Source: STC-74 sp043756665
Lineage (GTDB): Bacteria > Patescibacteriota > Gracilibacteria > BD1-5 > UBA2023
Assembly (NCBI GenBank): GCA_043756665.1
Contig: JAYUQR010000099.1
Span: 1-9,305, forward strand
Length of the DNA stretch: 9,305 bases
Direction of reading: 5' to 3'
Shown here: in pieces, positions 1 through 8,300 of the stretch
Layout: the number at the start of each line of letters is the position of its first letter
Position numbering within the stretch: position 1 is the stretch's first letter
Notes under the pieces: model-generated
What the model saw: only the letters and a program-made list of their open reading frames with translations
Databases searched by the model: none
Told to the model about the DNA's origin: nothing
Translations under genes and position numbers: made by a program

Positions 1-459
1 ATTCGACTTCTCATCGAAGGTATAGCGCTCTTTCGTAGTATCGAGGGATGCTCCCATTCTCGCTATCTGTCACTGGATATGTCATCCATACTCAGTGACC
101 CACTCCTTACAGGCTTCGAGAAATGCTTCACGTCCTATCGCCTTACGAGAGAGTCATTTCTTGCTCAGTCGTTCTTCGACTCGTGCTTGTGTCGATATCC
201 CAGCATGATCCGTCCCAGGAACCCAGAGAGTCGTATCTCCACACATACGATGATAGCGGATCATGATATCTTCGAGTGAGAGCATGAGTGAGTGTCCTAT
301 ATGGAGCTTTCACGTGACATTGGGTGGAGGGAGGGGGATATAGAATTTCTTCCCACTTCACCTATCAGAGGGGAGGAAACACTGTTTATCTTTCCAGAGC
401 TCTTGGATCGATTTTTCAGAGGTTTTCGGATTGTATTGTTTAGGGAAGTCAGTCGACAT
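1..459 (-). CDS. valS: Valine--tRNA ligase (ValS), N-terminal 153 residues; cut by window edge
   Basis: Class I aminoacyl-tRNA synthetase that charges tRNA-Val with valine in the cytoplasm. Reading UGA as Gly from the ATG at 459-457 gives an unbroken frame to the left edge. The N-terminus is typical (FPKQYNPKTSEKSIQELW), followed by YIPLPPPNVTG and the ATP-binding HIGH motif in KLHIGHSL (residues 51-58). LWVPGTDHAGIST (78-90), a ValS/IleS-class hallmark, comes next, then RMGASLDTTKERYTFDE near the edge. Five in-frame UGAs (residues 34, 50, 102, 126, 130) encode Gly. Residue 50 is the invariant Gly of PPNVTG. The catalytic KMSKS region, editing domain and anticodon-binding part lie outside the window. 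The AT-rich stretch before the ATG has no Shine-Dalgarno, and the upstream side abuts a hairpin repeat at 489. The PPPNVTG/HIGH/GTDHAG combination makes ValS much likelier than IleS or LeuS. Confidence 0.95.
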
Positions 460-488
460 AGAAGAGAGTTATTAGATTTTAGAATTTA

Positions 489-517
489 GTAGGGGCAACC
501 CTTGTGGTTGCCCTGTA
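489..517 (+). repeat. GGGCAACC palindromic repeat, copy 1
   Basis: Perfect 8-bp inverted repeat: GGGCAACC at 493-500, loop CTTGT, GGTTGCCC at 506-513, flanked by GTAG and TGTA. It lies about 30 bp upstream of valS, in non-coding DNA. Bases 497-517 recur exactly at 534-554, and an inverted relative sits at 2855-2880. It looks like a REP-type dispersed intergenic element. A role in transcript ends or RNA stability is possible but not shown. Confidence 0.8.
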
Positions 518-529
518 CCAGAGAAGCAG

Positions 530-555
530 AAGGAACCCTTGTGGTTGCCCTGTAG
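530..555 (+). repeat. GGGCAACC palindromic repeat, copy 2 (left arm decayed)
   Basis: A direct copy of the preceding element, offset by 37 bp. Twenty-one bases (534-554) match 497-517 exactly. The left arm is degraded (AGGAACC in place of GGGCAACC), so only a shorter stem can form. The remaining DNA from 556 to 720 holds no ORF with recognisable content and no clear terminator for the gene ending at 721. It shows only A/T tracts (near 660 and 710) and G/C-rich patches near 610-640. Confidence 0.75.
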
Positions 556-720
556 ACAGCATCAGAATAGAGTATTTTCCTAGTTAGTCGGAAAGTCCCA
601 TTCCCCCTCCTAGATGTGTGGATTCCACCAGGGGCGGAAGACGGGTTGGTTCGTTCCATCGTTTTTTCACCGTTGATAATACGAAATTTTCTCGATAATC
701 CAAGAGAACTTCTTTTTTTC

Positions 721-2154
721 TTATTTTTTCCTGAACGCTCGATCGACGATAACATACAGTGTCCTCGCAAGTATGAGAAAATCGAGAATCGGTGAGTAGT
801 GTTCGATATAGTAGGTATCGAGTGAGACCTCTTCTTCGAATGTATTTTTCTCTCTTCCATAGACCTGAGCCATCCCGGTAATTCCTGGTTTTACTGAGAG
901 GACCTGATGATGGTGTTCACTGTATTTCTGTACCTCACGAGGCTGATGGGGACGGGGGCCAATGAGTGACATATCTCCGAGGAGAACATTTATCAGTTGT
1001 GGCAGCTCATCGAGGGAGAATCGCTCGAGGAAACTTCAGATCTTCATTTTCCTCGGATCATCGGCTATCTTATACAGTGGGCCATTTCTCTGATCTTTTT
1101 CCTTCTTGAGAGATTCTTCATACGCCAGTGCGAAATCATCATTTTCATTGACCCCATAGGCATCCTTGATGCTATATTTCCAGTACATATACCGGAATTT
1201 ATAGAGGATAAACTCTTTCCCACCGAGTCATACTCGTTTATTGCGAAAAAATACGGGTCCACTCGGATCCTCGAATCGTACGAGGAGCGCTATGATGAGG
1301 AATATCGGGGAAAGGATAAGTAGTCATAGAATCGAAATCAGTATATCGAAAAGTCTTTTGAGTACGCGTTCCCATCCACTGATCGATATGGATGTACTTT
1401 CGACGACGGGGATTCAGCCGATAAATGTGTCGTGTTTCGGAAGCTCATATACATGGGGGAGTATTTTCGGATATGCATAACTGATACCATATATCTCACA
1501 GAGCTTTACCATCTCTTCGATTTCTTGGGTATCTCATTTTCCGAGCATGGAGAGAATTGTATCTACCTTCTTTTCGCGTATCAGAGCGTAGATAGCTGGA
1601 AAACCCTTACTGGATGCATACATATACTCCAGAGATGGATGCTCCATGAGCATATAGGGAGTCTCTACTTCAGAACGAATTACGAGTATTTTTTTTCTCG
1701 GGAGTTTCCCGAGGTGATAGAGTACATTCATCACTCTCAGGAGGATAATCCTCAGGAGGATAGAGTAGAGCGTCGAAAATATCCATACATAGATGATGAT
1801 GAGTCTCGGGACAGTACCGGAGAAGATAAATCCACTGGTAAGATAGATAAAAGCTATATAGAGGAAAAACCAGAGAAAAGATCGATATATTACCTCGCGA
1901 AGGAGCTCTATGATCGAGGTTTCGGCCCTATAGGTATAGAGTCGGGCATTCGCAAAAACGAGGACCCAGAAGATCACTCCGAACACAATAAATGGATAGA
2001 ATTGATCCTCACTAATATACGGGATTCTCAGCTGGATAAAAGGGATACCATCAGTGATAGACCTGAGAAAATAGCTCGCAAAAAAGAGTCACACAATACC
2101 TGATACCTCGGCAAGAAGTGTTATGGCGGATATAGTGATCTCGCTGCGTTTCAT
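721..2154 (-). CDS. Polytopic undecaprenyl-phosphate sugar (phosphoglycosyl) transferase, WcaJ/WbaP type
   Basis: A 477-residue membrane enzyme expected to transfer a sugar-1-phosphate from a nucleotide sugar to undecaprenyl phosphate, the first step of capsule, exopolysaccharide or O-glycan assembly. It starts at ATG 2154-2152 and ends at TAA 723-721. About four N-terminal membrane segments (roughly residues 8-30, 49-69, 85-110, 115-138) precede a soluble region (KKILVIRSEVETPYM onward). The C-terminal catalytic domain begins with a hydrophobic re-entrant segment near 270-292. Catalytic-domain motifs in order are RNKRVG (304-309), FILYKFRYM, DDPR, SLDELPQL (380-387; Asp382/Glu383 match the PglC-family catalytic dyad), GDMSLIGPRP (393-402), KPGITGMAQVYGR and VSLDTYYIEHYSP. 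Six UGA-Gly codons occur at residues 22, 207, 247, 277, 309 and 373; 309 and 373 are conserved family glycines. The sugar specificity cannot be read from sequence. The gene diverges from the LemA-like gene. No Shine-Dalgarno is visible. Confidence 0.94.
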
Positions 2155-2248
2155 GAGTTGGGAGCTTAAGGATTATGAGTGATCAGATATCAGTACGCAG
2201 CGATCAGAATGGAAGTCTTCTTCTCTTCTTCGAGTACATAGAATCATC

Positions 2249-2279
2249 ACTATAGTATAGAGAGTACGCTATTTTTCAA
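2249..2279 (-). promoter_or_regulatory. Candidate promoter for the sugar transferase
   Basis: On the minus strand TTGAAA (2279-2274) is followed after 14 nt by TATACT (2259-2254), or after 19 nt by TATAGT (2254-2249). Neither spacing is the ideal 17, so this is weaker than its plus-strand partner. It would give a leader of about 90 nt before the ATG at 2154. Assigned by inspection only. Confidence 0.4.
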
Positions 2280-2296
2280 GAACATTCTTGAAAAAT
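2271..2296. promoter_or_regulatory. 26-bp dyad between divergent genes: candidate operator
   Basis: A perfect inverted repeat with 12-bp arms (2271-2282 and 2285-2296) around a 2-bp centre; the core is TTCAAGAACATTCTTGAA. Each arm contributes the TTGAAA of one divergent promoter, so a dimeric repressor here would block both. It is not followed by a T-run in either direction, so it is a poor terminator. Outer bases are also partly symmetrical (TATAGAG at 2257-2263 against CTCTATA at 2307-2313). No regulator gene lies in the window. Confidence 0.5.
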
Positions 2297-2315
2297 AAAG
2301 AATTTCCTCTATAGT
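2288..2315 (+). promoter_or_regulatory. Sigma-70-like promoter for the LemA-like gene
   Basis: TTGAAA (2288-2293), a 16-nt spacer, then TATAGT (2310-2315). Transcription would be expected to begin near 2322, within about 2 nt of the ATG at 2324, so the mRNA would be leaderless or nearly so. This fits the absence of any Shine-Dalgarno before this start. Confidence 0.55.
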
Positions 2316-2323
2316 ACTCACTC

Positions 2324-2827
2324 ATGCTTATGTATATCCTGTTTTCACTCATCCTCATTTTCCTCCTCCTTTCTCTGAGTGTATACTTCACTCTCCGTTG
2401 GTATATACGAGAGCTCGAGCGGCCACTGATATGACTCTTTCTCGAGAAAGTTGGGAAAATCCCTGCACTTATCGAGGTCATGCGTCCCTATGTAGACAAA
2501 AAAGAAGCCTTTCGGCATATCATCCACCTCCATACAGAGGCGATGATACAGGAATATAGTTCGCTCTATGATATTCTCTGACTCAATGCGAAGATACAAA
2601 ATGATTTTCTCTTTCTCATGCAACTCTCGGTCCATATACCGAGGCTCCAGAAGGACGAATATTTTGTCTATATTCGAGATTTTATCATAGAGTATGAGAA
2701 AACGATGCATGCTCGTTTTTCTGAACTCAATACATTCTTACGTTACTGGAATACCTTCGTGAAAATAAAAAATATGACAGGCATATGACTCCTCCTCCCA
2801 GGTTCGAGGCGGGTACAGGTACGGTAG
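2324..2827 (+). CDS. LemA-like membrane-anchored helical protein
   Basis: A 167-residue protein from ATG 2324 (a second in-frame ATG lies at 2330) to TAG 2825-2827. UGA is read as Gly at residues 37, 86 and 155. The N-terminus is one strong transmembrane helix (about residues 3-24, ILFSLILIFLLLSLSVYF) followed by RWYIRELERP, so the rest probably faces the outside. The remainder is mainly helical, with no cysteines or catalytic motif. Its layout recalls LemA. KIPALIEVMRPYVDKKEAF resembles the LemA segment around DLIPNLVETVKGY, and IPRLQKDEYFVYIRDFIIEY resembles YPDLKANENF plus the following helix. NTFLRYWNTFVK occupies the place of the conserved YN...YN region. The resemblance is by eye and distant, so an unrelated coiled membrane protein remains possible. 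LemA proteins have no settled biochemical role. Confidence 0.6.
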
Positions 2828-2854
2828 GGGGGATTACAGAGAGATAACTAGAAT

Positions 2855-2880
2855 AGGGCAACCACGAGTGTTGCCCCTAC
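2855..2880 (-). repeat. GGGCAACC palindromic repeat, copy 3 (inverted)
   Basis: GGGCAAC (2856-2862), a 7-nt loop, GTTGCCC (2870-2876), then CTAC. Its reverse complement matches copy 1 at all but two of about 26 positions, so it lies in the opposite orientation. It begins 28 bp after the stop of the LemA-like gene. Copies 1-2 and copy 3 therefore bracket the sugar transferase/LemA-like block as inverted repeats. Confidence 0.75.
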
Positions 2881-2904
2881 GAAACAATAACCCCAATAGT
2901 CATT

Positions 2905-2920
2905 CCGGGCTTTATGCCGG
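2905..2920. repeat. CCGGGC/GCCGG hairpin, REP-like
   Basis: CCGGGC, loop TTTAT, GCCGG, inside a GTCATTCCGGG context that resembles a common type of bacterial intergenic palindromic repeat. One base is bulged in the stem. Only one copy is present here, so the repeat status rests on resemblance alone. Confidence 0.4.
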
Positions 2921-2991
2921 TAGTCAGTATACCCCTTGTGGGAAAATCTATTCTGTGATGCTAGATTCTGGGTACCCCAGGGTAGCTTCTC

Positions 2992-3008
2992 TTCTTGCTT
3001 TGCAAGAA
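2992..3008. terminator. Hairpin downstream of lgt, possible weak terminator
   Basis: TTCTTGC, loop TTT, GCAAGAA: a perfect 7-bp stem. It lies between the convergent ends of the LemA-like gene (plus) and lgt (minus). Neither strand shows a proper U-run after the stem, so intrinsic termination is uncertain. A nearby CTGGG-TAC-CCCAG hairpin (2968-2980) adds further structure. Confidence 0.3.
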
Positions 3009-3031
3009 TTCACCTTCTATAGTCAGGAATA

Positions 3032-3048
3032 ATAGGAACGTTTCCTAT
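3032..3048. terminator. Hairpin 13 bp past the lgt stop
   Basis: ATAGGAA, loop CGT, TTCCTAT: a perfect 7-bp stem just after the lgt stop codon on the minus strand. Its position suits a transcript 3' end. The A/U-rich stem and missing U-run make it a weak terminator candidate. Confidence 0.35.
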
Positions 3049-3060
3049 CCAATAGAGCTT

Positions 3061-3828
3061 CTAGTTTCTCATCTTATTCCTCGCCACGAGATAGATGATC
3101 CCGCCTCCGATGAGCATCGGGACGGTATAGATCATACCGAGTGTGATCCAATGTGATCCATAGAGGTATCCTATATGGGCATCAGGAAGTCTGAAGAGCT
3201 CTGCAAAGAGTCGGAATACTCCATATCAGATGAGGAAAATCGCTGAGGCATATCCGGGACGTCTTCCCTTGACGGATTCGTACCATTTCCAGAGGAGCAT
3301 GATGATGAGGAGTATTCACCCTTCGAGAAAACACTCGAGCAAGGGGCTCGGGAAATGTGATACTCCATCTCGTATTATCGCGAGAGGTCCATAGTATGGG
3401 GAGTATCCGAGGAGTTCCATATTGATCAGATTTCCTATACGTCAGAGCCCGAGTGCTATGGGGAGTATCGTTACGAGTGGATCCGATACATCGAATACCT
3501 TCGAATTATGTCTCCATGCATGGAAAAATATCGCGATAATCACTCAGATCGCCCCCCCATGGAAACTCATCCCTCATTTCCAGAAAGCGAATATCTCACT
3601 GAGGTGTTCTGAGTAATACGGCAGATTATAGAGGAGAACGTATCCGATCCTCCCACCGAAGAGAACTCCTATAAAAATAGAAAAAAGGAGGGAATCAACC
3701 TCTCCTGGCCGTAAGTAGCCATATTTTTTCACAAATTCATAGCAGATAATGAATCCGAGGGCATACATCAGTCCGTACCATGTGGGAGCGAGTGTCAGAC
3801 CGAAAAATGATATCTCAAAAATAGACAT
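3061..3828 (-). CDS. lgt: Phosphatidylglycerol--prolipoprotein diacylglyceryl transferase (Lgt)
   Basis: Integral membrane enzyme that moves diacylglycerol from phosphatidylglycerol onto the lipobox cysteine of prolipoproteins, the first step of lipoprotein maturation. It has 255 residues from ATG 3828-3826 to TAG 3063-3061, a usual family length. Landmarks in order are APTWYGLMYALGF, GVLFGGRIGYVLLYN, FWKGGMSFHGGAIG (His90 corresponds to E. coli His103) and the signature GRIGNLINMELLG (129-141; Arg130 and Asn133 correspond to E. coli Arg143 and Asn146). PSPLLECFLEG and FLIGYGVFRLFAELFRLPD (catalytic-type Arg206) follow. Five UGA codons read as Gly at residues 85, 95, 129, 171 and 201; residue 129 opens the signature. 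The standard code would leave only an 84-residue fragment. Leu134 replaces the usual Phe. A TATACT hexamer ends about 12 nt before the ATG, with no Shine-Dalgarno. The gene implies that this organism makes lipoproteins, though none is encoded in this window. Confidence 0.97.
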
Positions 3829-3975
3829 GATGCGTATAAAAGTATATAAGAAATAAAATTACGTTTTATGGAATATTTTTTTTTATGATTTTCTTCTGTT
3901 TTCCTGTATTATTCCATGAAGTTCTTGTTTCCGTGCTCTTTTTTATATTTATCCCTCAAATAGTATCTAATTTTT
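3829..3975. promoter_or_regulatory. Divergent AT-rich intergenic region between lgt and the exported-protein gene
   Basis: This 147-bp gap must hold promoters for both flanking genes. Minus strand: TATACT about 12 nt before the lgt ATG. Plus strand: TAGTAT (3961-3966), 9 nt before the ATG at 3976, with no clear -35. It also has a T9 tract (3876-3884) and a separated inverted repeat, ATGGAATA (3868-3875) and TATTCCAT (3910-3917), which could be a protein-binding pair. The exact promoters are uncertain. Confidence 0.4.
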
Positions 3976-5322
3976 ATGAATCGTAAAACTTTATTTGCGA
4001 TCATCAGTTTTCTCCTATCAGCGATTGTTGTTTTGACAGTTTTGGGGGCGGGGCAATATTTCCGTATAAAGGGATATTTCAATCCCGATGATACCTGGGA
4101 CTGAGGTCATCCAGGAAAGGTGACATTCGATATCGGTGCCTCGAATAGTGGATATGCATCGGTGATCGATACTGATGGATACCTCTCTGGGGTTTTCTGG
4201 CTCTCGAAAGTAGGATGGGCTCGGATGAATCATGATGAGGGAAGTGTCGAGCGGGCTCGTATCGTCTGTTCTGATCAGGTATTTCGAGATACATCGATTA
4301 CCTGTCCAGCAACAGGATTTGTCTGGTCGCAAAATGGTGGATGGATTGCTCTCTCGGGAGCTTTTATCGATGGGGGATCAGGAGTCTACTACAATCCATC
4401 GAATGGACTCCTCGAAGGATTCGGTCACTCTCAGGCACTCGGATATATCCCCTTCTATGCCTATGCAACGTCACCAGTCTATTCTGGTACCGTAGATCAG
4501 TCGGGTATCACCCTCGACGGTGTGGGGGTGAATTTTATCGGAAAGATCGCCATCATCGGGAATATCGCAGGAACTCGTATATACAATATGACCAATCAAA
4601 ATGTCGGATACGTCTATAATACTGTGAATCAGGCAAGTATCCTCAATACGATCAGGAAAAATATCGCACTCGTCTCACGAAATATCTCGTCCGCGAATCT
4701 CGCCTGAGGCGTCGGGGTCAACTTCGTGTATCAGAAACTCCTCTTATTTGATTATGAGATGTCATTCGGATGGATCTGGCCAGCAGGGAAACGGTCGATC
4801 GTCGTCGAGGGTCGTGACATCATCCTCGATCAGTCGATCATCGGTGACTCTACAGAGCCGAGGCCGAGAGTGATTATCGCGCTGAAGGATACGAATGGAA
4901 GCGGAGGAAATATCATCATCACGAAGAAAGTCGAACGGATCTATGCTTTCCTCTATGCGGAGGGGTCGATCTACTCAGGGGAAAAGGCATCAGCGAGTAG
5001 TCCGATTATCCCCTATGTCGCATCGGGTGCATGGAATATCCCAGCACAACAGATCTATATCAAGTGAGGACTCATTTCGAAAAATACCATCGGAGGTGCG
5101 ATGCAGTCACCATCCGTCTGTCCAGTCGTCATCACGAACTGTAATACGACGCTCTCACAGATCTATGATCTGAACTACTTCCGTACCTATGACTACACCG
5201 ATCCGACTCAAAAATCTGTCCCATTCAATGATGTCAGATTCGAAAAGTCCTCTATGGTCATAGAGTATAATAGTACGATCGCTGCAGATCCTCCCCCAGG
5301 ATTCGAATCCATCCTCAAATAA
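3976..5322 (+). CDS. Exported CPR surface protein with three GWI-type repeats
   Basis: A 448-residue protein from ATG 3976 to TAA 5320-5322. UGA is read as Gly at residues 43, 244 and 364. A hydrophobic N-terminal segment (residues 5-26, LFAIISFLLSAIVVLTVLGAG) is a signal peptide or anchor; there is no lipobox cysteine. Three imperfect repeats follow: YLSGVFWLSKVGWARM (69-84), ATGFVWSQNGGWIALSG (112-128) and LLEGFGHSQALGYIPF (145-160). They share G-x-x-W-S-x-x-x-G-W-I, a pattern I recall from uncharacterised Patescibacteria surface proteins. The C-terminal half is rich in beta-type sequence (IIALKDTNGSGGNIII, IYAFLYAEGSIYS, QIYIKGGLISKNTIGGA, YDLNYFR) and ends VIEYNSTIAADPPPGFESILK, also reminiscent of CPR exported proteins. 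No enzyme motif is seen. Only 29 bp separate it from the fibre gene and no terminator intervenes, so the two are probably co-transcribed. Function is unknown. Confidence 0.85.
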
Positions 5323-5351
5323 TCTTCACTCGTATTCCTCACTTTCATCCT

Positions 5352-8300
5352 ATGCGTTCATCATTTCTCTTCGTCCGACAGCTCCTCGTACTCGCATCTA
5401 TATCCCTGATTTCTCTCGCCAGTGCTCTGACTTACCCAGTAGGAGCACCAGCAGGGGAAACAACAGGAGGAACCTATCGAACCTACTTCGATAATATGTT
5501 CCCTGGATGTAGCATCGTCGGGGATGTGATCGCTTCATTCACCTCCACATGAGTCCCGATATGTGTCACTCCAGCAGCGACAGGGCTCAATATGTATGGA
5601 TTAACAGGATACACCCTCTACTACAATGGAACTGTCTGGACAGGAAGTGCGAATATCTACAATAATAATGGAAATGTCGGGATCGGGATGACGCCTGGGG
5701 CGAGCTCAGGAAAACTCCAGGTGAATGGCCAGATCATGATCACGGGGGGAGCTCCATGAGCGGGGAAATTCCTCGTCTCGGATGCGAGTGGACTCGCCTC
5801 ATGGGTGAATACAACCTCGACACTCTCTGGAACCTACTGGTCTCTCTCAGGAAATACGGTCGGTGTGAGTGACTTCCTCGGAAGTACCAATGCTCAGGAT
5901 CTCGTGATGAAGACGAATAATATAGAGAGGATGAGGATACTTTCGACGATGAATGCGAGTGGACAGATTGCTACATTTACTGGAGGGGATCTCTTGATCC
6001 GAGATATGCGAGTGGGGAGATGAAATAGTGCCATAGGTTTCAATACTGCACTTTGAAGTTTCACACTTGACTCTATCACGACAGGAAATGCGAATACAGC
6101 CTTAGGGCATTGTGGACTCTGTTCTCTTACTACGGGTGCCTATAATACCTCTGTCGGAGGATGAGTGCTCACTCAGATAACTACAGGAAATCATAATACC
6201 GCAGTAGGATACACGAGTCAAAATAATAATCTCACGGCTTCCTACAATACTTCGATATGAACTCGATCACTCAATGCGAATCAGGTAGGTCTCAATAACT
6301 CAATATTCTGATATCGTGCAGGGAATATCCTCACCTCCTCAAATAATACCCTCCTCGGATACCAGGCAGGGGATGCACTCACGACGGGTGCGAATAATAT
6401 CGTCCTCTGATATGATATCGATGTACCAACTCCCACGAGCTCGAACACCCTCAATATCGGAAATCTCCTCTTCGGTACGGGGATCAATGGAACCAATACG
6501 ACGCTCTCGACGGGAAATATCGGTATCGGAACGTCCTCTCCGACCTCAAAGCTGACCGTTTCTGGCTCTGTCCAGATCATCGATGGAACGCAGTGAGCGG
6601 GGAAGTTCCTCGTTTCTGACGCCTCAGGTATCGGCTCATGGCAGTCGACGAGTGCCACACTCTCTGGAACCTATTGGTCACTCTCAGGGAATACGGTGGG
6701 TACGAATGACTACATCGGGTCGAATAATGCGAGGGATCTCGTACTCAAAGCAAACAATATCGAACGAGCTCGTTTCTATACGGGATGAAGTCTCGTGATA
6801 GGAACCTCGAATATCACTACGGGACTCGCCACTTCGACTATCCTCGGATCAACGAATACATACACTGGAAATTCTTCCTCCCCTGGTGATATGATGATCT
6901 GATATGCGAATAGACTCACGAGTAATTGGTGACTCTACTTTGTCGCAGGATCCAATAATATTGTGCATGGTTCATGGTGAACGGTTGTCGGTTCTCAGAA
7001 TACAGTGAACTGTTGTGGCGATGTCTCAGCTGTCTTCGGCGCTCTCAATACGATCACCGGTCACTACGCGACAGCTCTCTGATTCCAGAATAGTGCCTGA
7101 TGAGGATGACTCACTACTCCATCCATCGCAGTAGGAGCCTACAATACTGTTTCTGGATTTCGTACGGTTGGAGTAGGAACGAGTAATACTGTTTCTTCAC
7201 CTTATTCAGTGGCATTCGGAAACTATAATACTATATCAGTCTCGAGTGGATCCGTATTCTGACAAGCGATCACCAATACTATCGCTGGATCACTCATGAT
7301 CTGACCAAGTGATGCTACGAAGATCACGATCCTCTCTGGTGGTACTGTCGGTATCGGTACCTCCGCTCCATGACAGAAACTCACCGTCTCAGGTGGGACC
7401 ATCCAGATCATCGATGGGACACAGTGAGCAGGGAAGATCCTCACCTCGGATGCGAGTGGAGTAGCATCATGGGTCGCTGCTACTGCCTCCTCGAACTCAT
7501 GGCTCGTCACGGGAAATGGGGGGACATCAGCAGGAACGAACTTCATCGGGACGACCGATGCTCAGGATCTCGTATTCAGGACAAATGGATGAGAAAAACT
7601 CCGTATCCAAAACTCGAATGGTGATCTCTCACTTTCGGGCATCATCATTTGACGTGGTGGATGATCTATATCGACCAATATCCTCCTTGGAAATGCTCCC
7701 AGCCTGTGACAAAATACAACAGGAACAAATAATATCGCTATCGGTATGAGTGCACTCTATGGGAACACTACTGGTTCATCGAATATCGCTATCGGAAGTA
7801 GTGCACTCAATGTAAATAGTGTATGAATCGGTAATGTAGCTCTCTGATTTGGATCACTTCTCTATAATACCGCCTCATACAATACCGCCATCGGAAGCTC
7901 GAGTGCCAATCAGAATCAAGGATGAGTAAGTAATACCTCAGTATGAGCCTACTCACTCTCAGCGAATACTGTCGGTAATGAGAATGTGGCAGTTGGTTCT
8001 AGTGCATTACGGTTCTCAAATGGTGATGGTAATACTGGAATCGGTCGTTCTACTGCTGAGAATCTCGCATGAGGTTCATTTAATACTATGGTATGACAGT
8101 ATGCATGATATAGTCCGAGTTTCAATACCTACTCAAATAACTCACTGTTCTGATATAGATCATGATACTGAGTGACTACAGGGTCAAATAATATTGCCCT
8201 CGGATTCAGGTCAGCAGAATCGATAACTACAGGAAACAACAACATCGTCCTCGGGTATGATATCGATACACCGACACCGACGAGCTCGAATACGCTCAAT

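Noticed and set aside
1432..2103. Plus-strand 223-codon open frame opposite the sugar transferase
   Set aside because: The minus strand gives a full phosphoglycosyl transferase with conserved motifs. The plus frame has no recognisable domain and is an antisense shadow.
1..3828. Reassignment of CGA or CGG to tryptophan, reported for some Absconditabacteria
   Set aside because: CGA encodes conserved arginines here, for example the GYGVFR arginine of Lgt and the KRVG arginine of the sugar transferase. CGG had no comparably decisive position, so only CGA is excluded with confidence.
3876..3884. T9 tract as the U-run of an intrinsic terminator
   Set aside because: No stable GC stem lies directly before it on the plus strand, and it sits between two divergent starts where no transcript should end.
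6281..6658. Minus-strand open frame of 125 codons inside the fibre gene
   Set aside because: It mirrors plus-strand repeats, has no motif, and a similar frame recurs at 8129-8314 because the DNA is duplicated there.
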